From CAG-791 sp963596015 (GTDB taxonomy: Bacteria; Bacillota; Clostridia; Lachnospirales; Lachnospiraceae): a DNA stretch of 64,000 nucleotides. This document shows positions 32,684 through 39,578 of this stretch, piece after piece (the stretch's first letter is position 1; each line of letters starts with the position of its first letter). The stretch covers positions 11,608 through 75,607 of the forward strand of contig CAVBJS010000006.1 in NCBI GenBank assembly GCA_963596015.1. The letters run 5' to 3'. The position numbers were made by a program, and so were the translations under genes. Below the pieces are notes generated by a model. It had not been told where the DNA came from. It ran no database searches and worked only from the letters and a program-made list of their open reading frames with translations.

Positions 32684-32754
32684 GAGGAGAATTCGCCTGC
32701 GCGAAATTCTCCTCGTGCTGCCGCAATAAATTGCGGCAGGGAAAGGAAAGAACT
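32684..32754 (+). repeat. RBS-bearing hairpin repeat, 3' half only
   Basis: Hairpin 3 (GAGGAGAATTCGC/GCGAAATTCTCCTC, 32684-32714) and hairpin 4 (GCCGCA 32720-32725 / TGCGGC 32732-32737) only, then AGGGAAAGGAAAG and the clpX ATG. It begins seven bases after the clpP stop. Confidence 0.8.
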
Positions 32755-34044
32755 ATGTCAGATTACAGAAAGATGGAGCCGGGGGGACCTCGCAGGTGCT
32801 CTTTCTGCAACCGAACAGAGAAGCAGGTGAGAAAGCTGATTGCAGGGCCGGAAGGCGTTTTTATCTGCGATGAGTGTGTATCTATCTGCGCAGATATTCT
32901 GGATGAGGAGCTGGAGGAGGATGAACAGCTGGATGCGCAGGAAAGCGCAGCACAGATCAATCTCTTAAAGCCTGCACAGATCAAGGAATTTCTGGATGAA
33001 TACGTGATCGGACAGGAAGAGGCCAAAAAGGTGCTGTCCGTCGCTGTTTATAATCATTACAAGAGAGTCAAGGCTCCTAATCTGGGTGACGGGGTAGAAT
33101 TGCAAAAGAGCAATATCCTGATGCTGGGGCCTACCGGCTCCGGTAAGACGTACCTGGCACAGACACTGGCTAAGATCATCAATGTGCCCTTTGCTATTGC
33201 AGATGCCACGACGCTGACAGAAGCCGGCTATGTAGGTGAGGATGTAGAGAACATTCTGCTTAAGCTGATCCAGGCGGCAGATTACAATATAGAGCGGGCA
33301 CAGCTGGGCATCATCTATATCGATGAGATCGACAAGATCAGCAAGAAGGGTGAGAATGTATCCATCACCAGAGATGTGTCCGGTGAAGGTGTACAGCAGG
33401 CTCTCCTTAAGATCGTAGAGGGAACCGTCGCTTCCGTGCCGCCCCAGGGGGGACGCAAGCATCCTCACCAGGAGCTGATTCAGATCGACACCTCCAATAT
33501 CCTCTTTATCTGCGGCGGTGCTTTTGACGGATTGGACAAGATCATAGATGCCAGACTGGATCATCGTTCCATGGGCTTTAGCGCAGCCGTAGAGAGCAAG
33601 TCCAATAAGGACATCGGCCGTCTCCTCCATGAGGTAATGCCCCAGGATCTGGTGAAATTCGGCATTATCCCTGAGTTTATCGGCCGTGTGCCTATCTGCA
33701 TTTCTCTGGAGGGGCTTGATAAGCAGGCATTGGTCCGCATTATGAAGGAGCCCAAGAATGCGCTGGTAAAACAGTACCAGAGGCTTCTTGCCTTCGATCA
33801 TGTTAAACTTACCTTTGATGATGATGCGATAGAGGCTATTGCCGAGCAGGCCATAGAGCGAAAGACAGGTGCCAGAGGACTGCGCGCCATCATGGAGCAT
33901 ACCATGATGGATGTTATGTTTGACATTCCTTCCGATGAGACTATCTCGGAGTGCATCGTCACCAAGAGCGCCGCAGAGGGTACGGGCAAGCCTTTGATCG
34001 TCCATGACGAGTCCGAGAAACCCCGGTTAAAGGAAGCAAAATAG
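32755..34044 (+). CDS. clpX: Clp protease ATP-binding subunit ClpX
   Basis: The 429-residue AAA+ unfoldase has a zinc-binding N-domain (CSFCNRTEKQ...FICDECVSIC), Walker A GPTGSGKT, Walker B IIYIDEIDKI, pore loop AGYVGEDVEN and the IGF-type ClpP-docking loop region. Full length. It works with ClpP on tagged proteins, including Ala-tailed products made with RqcH. Confidence 0.97.
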   Translation: MSDYRKMEPGGPRRCSFCNRTEKQVRKLIAGPEGVFICDECVSICADILDEELEEDEQLDAQESAAQINLLKPAQIKEFLDEYVIGQEEAKKVLSVAVYNHYKRVKAPNLGDGVELQKSNILMLGPTGSGKTYLAQTLAKIINVPFAIADATTLTEAGYVGEDVENILLKLIQAADYNIERAQLGIIYIDEIDKISKKGENVSITRDVSGEGVQQALLKIVEGTVASVPPQGGRKHPHQELIQIDTSNILFICGGAFDGLDKIIDARLDHRSMGFSAAVESKSNKDIGRLLHEVMPQDLVKFGIIPEFIGRVPICISLEGLDKQALVRIMKEPKNALVKQYQRLLAFDHVKLTFDDDAIEAIAEQAIERKTGARGLRAIMEHTMMDVMFDIPSDETISECIVTKSAAEGTGKPLIVHDESEKPRLKEAK

Positions 34045-34140
34045 AGCTTTCCGCTCTCCGGGCAGACATCAGAAAATAACAGAAGAATAGAACAGAAAAA
34101 GCGCACACAGGCGGTAAGTCCTGGCGCTGCTTTAGTTACG

Positions 34141-34170
34141 CAGGGGGCAGTCAGGACTGGCTGTCCCCTG
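34141..34170 (+). terminator. Hairpin between clpX and engB
   Basis: CAGGGGGCAGTC pairs with GGCTGTCCCCTG with two G:T pairs around a 6-base loop. No strong T tract, so a terminator call is tentative. Confidence 0.4.
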
Positions 34171-34193
34171 TTGCATTTCAGAAAGAGGAAGCA

Positions 34194-34862
34194 ATGGTCA
34201 TTAAAAGTGTAAATCTGGAAACGGTCTGCGGCATTACCAGCAAGCTGCCCCGTCATGAGGCACCGGAATTTGCTTTTGCAGGAAAGAGTAATGTGGGAAA
34301 GTCCACCCTGATCAACGGCCTGATGAACCGGAAGTCCTATGCCCGCACCAGCGCCCAGCCCGGTAAGACCCAGACCATCAATTATTACAATATCAACGAT
34401 ACCTTTTATCTGGTAGATCTGCCCGGTTACGGCTATGCCACGGCCGGGGAAGAGGTCCGTATCCAATGGGGTAAGATGATCGAAAACTACCTTCATACCA
34501 GTCCCAGCCTGACGGTGGTATTCCTGCTCATCGATATTCGTCACGAGCCTTCCGCCAATGATGTACTGATGTATGACTGGATCCTGCAGGCAGGTTTTCG
34601 CCCCGTGATCATCGCCACCAAGGCAGATAAGATCAAACGAAGCCAGCTGGCCAAACAGCAGAAAATGATCCGCGAGACACTGCTTACTAAAAGCACAGTC
34701 CACGCTGCCAGTGGCACCGGTGCAGGGCAGCTGACGATCTTTCCCTATTCCGGATTATCCAAGGCCGGGAGAGAAGAGATCTATGATTTCCTGGATCAGT
34801 GTATGATGCAGGAAACAGAAGGAGAAGAGAACACGCAAGTCGTGACAGAACCTTTGCAGTGA
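34194..34862 (+). CDS. engB: Ribosome biogenesis GTPase EngB/YsxC
   Basis: The 222-residue GTPase assists 50S assembly. G1 is AGKSNVGKSTLINGL, G2 TSAQPGKTQTINYY, G3 VDLPGYGYA and G4 TKADKI. The family is usually 195-200 residues; this one has a Glu-rich C-terminal extension. AGAGGAAG precedes the ATG. Confidence 0.94.
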   Translation: MVIKSVNLETVCGITSKLPRHEAPEFAFAGKSNVGKSTLINGLMNRKSYARTSAQPGKTQTINYYNINDTFYLVDLPGYGYATAGEEVRIQWGKMIENYLHTSPSLTVVFLLIDIRHEPSANDVLMYDWILQAGFRPVIIATKADKIKRSQLAKQQKMIRETLLTKSTVHAASGTGAGQLTIFPYSGLSKAGREEIYDFLDQCMMQETEGEENTQVVTEPLQ

Positions 34863-35056
34863 TAGGTTTTATGCAAAACTTACAGCAGAGAAAGAAGAGC
34901 ATTCGCAGCTTGCGGCAGAGCCTTTAAAGTAGTATTCTCGGCAGAAGGCGAGGTACATGCGAGGCTTGGTCAGAGCATGATAAATTAAGAAATCTGAAAG
35001 CAGCACCGGAACATAACACAGTACAGGAGAGGTATAAGACCCGGGAAGGAGTCGCT

Positions 35057-35692
35057 ATGGAAAATGCAAGGCAGGATGAAATTATCAAAAAAGCAAAAGT
35101 GATCAAGGCCAACCGAATGGCAGGGGCTTTTATCTGGATGATCTTAGGCATTATATTGCTGTTCTGGCCGGAAAGCTCCATGATCACCTTAAGTAAGCTG
35201 ATCGGTCTGGTGCTGACCGTGATAGGCGTTGGCATTGTGATCCTTTATTTCTGGAATCATGATGGTCTTCTGACCAGTTATCTCCAATTGACATTTGGCG
35301 TCATCATCGGTGCCGTAGGTCTGTGGATCTGCTGGAAACCGGCCCAGCTGGTGGAGCTGATCCCGACTATTTTCGGTATCATCGTATTGATCAATGGTCT
35401 TTCCGATCTGAGCCAGACCTTTGCGTTGGGCAAGCAGAAATATGACAGATGGTGGATCTCACTGCTGATCGCGGTAGCTACCTTGCTGCTGGGGTGCGTA
35501 CTGATCTTCAAGCCCTTTGGTATCGCCAAGTTTATCACCCGGGTGATCGGTGTGGTGCTGATCTTCAACGGTATCTCCGATCTTTGGATCATTTCCCGGC
35601 TTTCTTACGAAGTAAAGACAGCCAGACAGGACGCAGAGGCCATTGCGGTAGAGGGCACCTTCGTGGATGAGAATGGAAGGGAAGTAAAGTAG
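35057..35692 (+). CDS. DUF308 (HdeD-like) membrane protein
   Basis: The 211-residue protein has six helices arranged as three hairpins, with repeated GxVLxxxGI-type segments: MILGIILLFWPESS, GVIIGAVGLWICWKPAQL, LLGCVLIFKPFGIAK. This is the DUF308/HdeD pattern. Function is unknown; in enterics HdeD is linked to acid stress. GGGAAGGAG lies upstream. The 194 bases before it show no clear promoter. Confidence 0.8.
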   Translation: MENARQDEIIKKAKVIKANRMAGAFIWMILGIILLFWPESSMITLSKLIGLVLTVIGVGIVILYFWNHDGLLTSYLQLTFGVIIGAVGLWICWKPAQLVELIPTIFGIIVLINGLSDLSQTFALGKQKYDRWWISLLIAVATLLLGCVLIFKPFGIAKFITRVIGVVLIFNGISDLWIISRLSYEVKTARQDAEAIAVEGTFVDENGREVK

Positions 35693-35707
35693 AGCAGCAT
35701 CTTTGCG

Positions 35708-35764
35708 AGTTACAGTTCAGATGACACCCTGCCGCCTGGCCGGCGTCTGTACTGTAACTTTTAT
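35708..35764 (+). repeat. Second hairpin family (GTTACAGTTCAGA type), copy 1
   Basis: AGTTACAGT (35708-35716) pairs with ACTGTAACT (35751-35759); core CCGCCTGGCCGG and CGTCTG; ends in TTTTA. It could also terminate the DUF308 gene. Confidence 0.6.
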
Positions 35765-35940
35765 GTCAGTGTCCTATATTTATTATCCGTAGGTAGCAGG
35801 ACACAAGCAGGGGAGCTATGGTATACTGAATCAAAAGAAGGGTGCAGGACAGACGGCGCCCAGTGGTAGCCGGTATGCGACGCAGACGCCGCAGGGGATG
35901 CCAGTTGATAAAAGAAAGCGTCTGGGGAAGGAAACGGTGT

Positions 35941-37035
35941 ATGAAGAGGGAGAAGAGGCGCGGCAAAAGAGGCCTGTCATTGTGGATCCTTCTGGCGGCC
36001 ATGCTGGTCATTCTGATCGGCGGCATGGATAAGAGAGATGTCAGTGCGGGATTCGGAGATTACAATGACTACGACAGCGGCGATTGGGGTAGTTCAGACT
36101 CCTATGACTGGGGCAGTGATTACGATTACGACAGCGGCAGTGATTATTATTACAGCAGCTCAGACTATGATGGGGATGACGGCGGTGGCTTTTCCATCGT
36201 GGTAATCGTGGTGATCATCATAATCATCTATAGCGTTGTAAGTGCCAAAAAGAATACAGGCAAGGGCGGCCAGAGTACGCCGGCCAAGGGCCTTGTGAAG
36301 CAGCACAGTGATGAGTTTGATGCAAAGACCTTCCCGAACCGGGACAAGGAGATCGCAGCCCTTCTGCAGGAGACAGATCCCAATTTCTCTGCAGACGATT
36401 TCATCGTTTTCGTAAAGAATGTTTACATGGATATTCAGGATGCATGGTGTAAGCGCGATCTGTCACCGGTAAGAGCTATCCTGCACGAGAATCTCTATGC
36501 ACAGACGGAGAAGCAGGTAGAGAAGAAGAAGTCCGAGGGTGTTATCAATGCTTTAGAGAGTATTGCTATCTGCACTTCCCATATGACCAGTGCCCGCAGG
36601 GATGACGAGTACGAATACATCGGTGTTTACCTGGTAGCGAAGATGATCGATTATCAGTACAAGGAAGATACCAAGGAAGTCATCCGTGGTAATAAGACCA
36701 CCCGTTGGGAACTGGCTTACCGCATGCGCTTTATGCGTGCAAGAGGTTCACAGACAGCAGACGGTGACAAGACCCAGGCACACCTTTGCCCCAACTGTGG
36801 CGCAGCATTGCCGGCAGGTGCTTCTGTGGTTTGCCCTTATTGCGGATCCAATGTCAATACCACCAAGACCGGTTGGGTATTGTGTGAATTCCAGACTGTC
36901 CGCAAGGATATGAAGGATGAAGGCATCTCCTGGAAGAGCGAGAAGGATAAGGCAAGAGAAGCTGCCGTAAAGGCTGCCAAGGAAGCAGCAAAGAAGGCAC
37001 AGCAGGATGCCGATAAGGACGACAGTCAGCAGTAA
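35941..37035 (+). CDS. Membrane protein with Tim44-like domain and zinc ribbon
   Basis: The 364-residue protein has a signal/anchor helix near 12-32, then a stretch rich in Asp, Tyr, Ser and Gly (about 38-82, DYDSGSDYYYSSSDYDG). A second helix FSIVVIVVIIIIIYSVV follows, then a Tim44-like domain (about 150-285), a zinc ribbon CPNCGAALPAG...CPYCGSNV and a Lys/Ala/Glu-rich tail. Tim44-like proteins with such ribbons are common and uncharacterised in Clostridia. The ATG at 35941 is chosen because GGAAGGAAA precedes it and the hydrophobic anchor follows. Confidence 0.8.
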   Translation: MKREKRRGKRGLSLWILLAAMLVILIGGMDKRDVSAGFGDYNDYDSGDWGSSDSYDWGSDYDYDSGSDYYYSSSDYDGDDGGGFSIVVIVVIIIIIYSVVSAKKNTGKGGQSTPAKGLVKQHSDEFDAKTFPNRDKEIAALLQETDPNFSADDFIVFVKNVYMDIQDAWCKRDLSPVRAILHENLYAQTEKQVEKKKSEGVINALESIAICTSHMTSARRDDEYEYIGVYLVAKMIDYQYKEDTKEVIRGNKTTRWELAYRMRFMRARGSQTADGDKTQAHLCPNCGAALPAGASVVCPYCGSNVNTTKTGWVLCEFQTVRKDMKDEGISWKSEKDKAREAAVKAAKEAAKKAQQDADKDDSQQ

Positions 37036-37069
37036 GATAGTATAGGACTCTATACAGCAGATAAAGAAC

Positions 37070-37114
37070 ACCAAAACCCATATTTCTGCATGTTTGCAAA
37101 ATATGGGTTTTGGT
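37070..37114. terminator. Terminator after the Tim44-like gene
   Basis: A 16-bp stem, ACCAAAACCCATATTT (37070-37085) with AAATATGGGTTTTGGT (37099-37114). Confidence 0.7.
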
Positions 37115-37164
37115 ATGTTATGTTGTTACGGCAGTGGATATGATCAGTATTTAAAAATGAAACG

Positions 37165-37192
37165 TTGCGTAAGAATGCCGGACTGTTAATGT
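37165..37192 (+). promoter_or_regulatory. Possible promoter of the dehydrogenase gene
   Basis: TTGCGT (37165-37170), 16-base spacer, TAATGT (37187-37192). Weak match. Confidence 0.4.
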
Positions 37193-37222
37193 AACGGATC
37201 AACGAAACTAGAAGGGGGAGTA

Positions 37223-37250
37223 CTGCCGGATACAGGCAGGAAAGAAGTAT
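37223..37250 (+). repeat. Hairpin/RBS leader resembling the minimal repeat
   Basis: CTGCC (37223-37227) pairs with GGCAG (37235-37239), followed by GAAAGAAGT and the ATG. The layout matches the family but the stem sequence differs; it may be independent. Confidence 0.45.
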
Positions 37251-38186
37251 ATGAAGATCGTTTTTTTAGATGCCAATTCCATCGGAACGGATATTGATCT
37301 TTCTGATTTTTACCAATTGGGAGAGGTGGTTTGCTACGGATATACACAGGAATCTGAAGTGCCGGAGCGAGTTTACGATGCAGATGTGGTTATTGTAAAT
37401 AAAACAGAGGTAAATGCCAAAACCATAGGGGAAGCACCGAATTTAAAGTTGATATGCGTGACGGCCACCGGCACCAATAACCTGGATAAAGCGTTTCTGG
37501 ATCAGCGGGGCATTGCATGGAGAAATGTGGCAGGCTACTCCACGGAAAATGTGGCACAGCACACCTTTGCGCTGTTATTCTACCTGTTAGAAAAGATGAG
37601 CTATTACGACGACTATGTCAAATCCGGCCGCTATGAAAATGATCGGTCATTCACCCATTTTTCCAATGTATTTCACGAGCTGAGCGGAATGACCTGGGGC
37701 ATCATCGGTTTGGGCAATATCGGTCGTCGTGTGGCGGACATTGCCAAAGCGTTCGGCTGCCATGTGATCTACTATTCCACCTCCGGCAAACACGAAGAGG
37801 AAGGTTATGAGAGAGTAGATTTTGATACGTTGTTAACGACATCCGACATCGTGTCTGTGCATGCGCCTTTAAATGACGATACCTTGGATCTGATGGACAA
37901 AGAAGCCTTTGCAAAGATGAAGAACAGCGCCATCTTTATCAATGTAGGTCGAGGCCCCATTGTGGTGGAGCAGGACCTGGCGGATGCCCTGAACAATGGT
38001 CAGATTGCAGCAGCGGGACTGGATGTACTGCGGCAGGAGCCCATGGCGTCTGACAATCCCTTAGGAAAGATCAAGGACAGCACCAGATTGATCATCACCC
38101 CCCATATTGCCTGGGCCAGCATCGAAACCCGTACCCGGCTGATGAAGATCATCTGGGGACAGATCCGGGATTTCTTTCAGGAATAG
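37251..38186 (+). CDS. D-isomer-specific 2-hydroxyacid dehydrogenase
   Basis: The 311-residue NAD(P)-dependent dehydrogenase has the Rossmann motif IGLGNIGRRVADIAKAFG, then VSVHAPLNDDTLDLM, the FINVGRGPIVVE segment with the substrate Arg, LDVLRQEPM with the catalytic Glu, and TPHIAWAS with the catalytic His. Glycerate/hydroxypyruvate is one likely substrate but is not proved by sequence. Its last base is also the first base of a full hairpin repeat. Confidence 0.88.
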   Translation: MKIVFLDANSIGTDIDLSDFYQLGEVVCYGYTQESEVPERVYDADVVIVNKTEVNAKTIGEAPNLKLICVTATGTNNLDKAFLDQRGIAWRNVAGYSTENVAQHTFALLFYLLEKMSYYDDYVKSGRYENDRSFTHFSNVFHELSGMTWGIIGLGNIGRRVADIAKAFGCHVIYYSTSGKHEEEGYERVDFDTLLTTSDIVSVHAPLNDDTLDLMDKEAFAKMKNSAIFINVGRGPIVVEQDLADALNNGQIAAAGLDVLRQEPMASDNPLGKIKDSTRLIITPHIAWASIETRTRLMKIIWGQIRDFFQE

Positions 38187-38328
38187 GTTTGAAAGAGATG
38201 CTAAGTAGCATTCCTTTCAAACCGCACCTATGCTGTAAACGTCATAGGAGCGGAGTGCATCGGAGAATCCGCTTATGTGAAATCCTCCTCTCTATGCCGC
38301 AGATAAGCTGCGGTATAGAGAGGTAAAT
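38186..38328 (+). repeat. RBS-bearing hairpin repeat, full copy, orphan
   Basis: Hairpin 1 is 38186-38223 (GGTTTGAAAG/CTTTCAAACC). Hairpin 2 is GCACCTATG/CATAGGAGC with a GTAAAC loop, a sequence not seen in other copies yet paired. Hairpin 3 is 38262-38288. Hairpin 4 is GCCGCAG 38296-38302 / CTGCGGT 38308-38314. AGAGAGGTAAAT is followed by an ATG (38329) that opens only ten codons (MSYISHVLSV). A terminator comes next. Confidence 0.85.
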
Positions 38329-38379
38329 ATGAGTTATATTTCTCATGTATTGTCTGTATAGTGAATGAGCATTAGCAGG

Positions 38380-38436
38380 AAAAAGCAACCGTAAAAATCA
38401 ACCGCACTATTTGCGGAGGTTTTGCAGTTGCTTTTT
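38380..38436 (+). terminator. Terminator after the orphan repeat
   Basis: AAAAAGCAAC (38380-38389) pairs with GTTGCTTTTT (38427-38436), with inner CCGCA/TGCGG. Confidence 0.8.
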
Positions 38437-38456
38437 GTATATTGTTCAGCACCTGA

Positions 38457-38507
38457 CATATCAAAGCGTGAATTGACTGCTTGCAGGCAAATTCACGTTT
38501 TGATATG
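38457..38507. repeat. Long inverted repeat in the 38.2-38.6 kb spacer
   Basis: CATATCAAAGCGTGAATT (38457-38474) pairs with AATTCACGTTTTGATATG (38490-38507), 17 of 18 standard pairs plus one G:T. It has no T tract. Between the dehydrogenase (38186) and the MarR gene (38962) I see only this, the repeat, a terminator, a promoter and the 15-bp array. Confidence 0.7.
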
Positions 38508-38617
38508 GAAGGCGGCCAAGGCGCGAAGCGCCTCTGGCCCTCCCCAGCGAGGTTTTCCGGAGGAAAATCGAGATGGGGGCGGAATGATCAGTTCACAAAG
38601 TTTTTATAAAATAGCCC

Positions 38618-38645
38618 TTGCGAATTGAATTCACTGCGATATAAT
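38618..38645 (+). promoter_or_regulatory. Promoter of the MarR-ABC operon
   Basis: TTGCGA (38618-38623), 16-base spacer, perfect TATAAT (38640-38645). A start near 38652 puts the 15-bp repeat array in the leader RNA. Confidence 0.6.
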
Positions 38646-38665
38646 AAAACATAGTTCGCGGCCAA

Positions 38666-38890
38666 ACAATTCGCAAGCTAACAATCAGTATACGAACAGT
38701 CAGCGCACAAACAGTCAATGCGTAGACAGTCTGTGTATAAACAGTCAATGCATAGACTGTCCGTGTGTAGACAGTCCGTGCACAAACAGTCAATGCATAG
38801 ACAGTCCGTGCGCAAACAGTCGATACATAGACAGTCAGTACGTAGTCAGTCGGTATGCAGACAGTCCGTGTACAAAACGTTAGTGTGTGG
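38666..38890 (+). repeat. Array of fifteen 15-bp tandem repeats in the MarR operon leader
   Basis: Units are exactly 15 bases with no spacers, core ACAGTC then a variable purine/pyrimidine part (ACAGTCAATGCATAG, ACAGTCCGTGCACAA and similar). In much of the array units ending TAG and CAA alternate, giving a 30-bp higher order. First and last units are most degenerate. It lies between promoter and MarR start codon. The frame is open on both strands because 15 is a multiple of three, but no good start site supports translation. Confidence 0.85.
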
Positions 38891-38961
38891 ATCATCGGCA
38901 CAGAAAGCGCTCCACAGGACTGCCCACCTTTTGGGCGGAATACAGAAGGGATTACATTAAA

Positions 38962-39510
38962 ATGAAGGGAGAAAAGGATCAAAAATGGCTTGATGAGAAC
39001 AGACATCATGTAGGATTTCAGGTGCGGTGCTTTAATAATCAAATGACGCGTTACCTGGATTACAGCTTTAAATCTGTTTTGCAAAGGGAAGGGTGCAGTG
39101 ACCTGACAGTGACCCATTCCTGGATCATCCATTTCATCAGAAAAAGCGGGGATACGCCGGTCTATCAGCGGGATATCGAGCGCAGATTTGATATAAGCCG
39201 TGCCACCGCCACCACCATGCTCCAGCTCATGGAGAAAAATGGTTACATTATCCGCAAGCCGGTCCCTCAGGATGCCAGACTGAAACAGCTGGTGCTGACG
39301 CCTAAGGCCTTACAGGTAGAAAAGGCAAAGGATACAGATATCATCTTTATAGAGCAGCGTTTGCAGGAGGGTATCAGCGAAGAGGACATGGAGATATTTT
39401 TTTCCTGTATGGAAAAGATGCGGGAGAACATGCAGAAACAGATGAACCAGTCCCAGGAAGAGGCAGAAAAGATGCCCTGTGATTCCTGCGATGGAGAAAA
39501 GAAGCTGTAA
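38962..39510 (+). CDS. MarR-family transcriptional regulator
   Basis: The 182-residue winged-helix regulator has YQRDIERRFDISRATATTMLQLMEKNGYIIRKPVPQDARLKQLVLTPKA, the recognition helix and wing of MarR proteins. A C-terminal tail holds CDSC. It lies 68 bases before a two-gene ABC exporter and most likely represses it until a toxic compound binds. The start ATG at 38962 has GAAGGG upstream; a longer frame reaches into the repeat array and is not preferred. Confidence 0.9.
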   Translation: MKGEKDQKWLDENRHHVGFQVRCFNNQMTRYLDYSFKSVLQREGCSDLTVTHSWIIHFIRKSGDTPVYQRDIERRFDISRATATTMLQLMEKNGYIIRKPVPQDARLKQLVLTPKALQVEKAKDTDIIFIEQRLQEGISEEDMEIFFSCMEKMRENMQKQMNQSQEEAEKMPCDSCDGEKKL

Positions 39511-39546
39511 TAAGACAACAATTGCCAAAGTAAGAAGAGTTACGTT

Positions 39547-39578
39547 ACCGCGATCTATCGCGGTATAGAGAGGTAATT
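39547..39578 (+). repeat. RBS-bearing hairpin repeat, minimal copy
   Basis: ACCGCGA (39547-39553) pairs with TCGCGGT (39558-39564), followed by ATAGAGAGGTAATT and the ATG of the ABC gene. Stem bases differ from the GCCGCAG form at matching positions on both arms. Confidence 0.8.

Noticed and set aside
38666..38890. CRISPR-like array
   Set aside because: Units are 15 bases, contiguous and degenerate, with no unique spacers and no cas genes.
38718..38960. 80-codon frame coding pentapeptide repeats across the 15-bp array (and the reverse-strand frame)
   Set aside because: Openness follows from a unit length divisible by three. There is no Shine-Dalgarno, and it overlaps the MarR start region.
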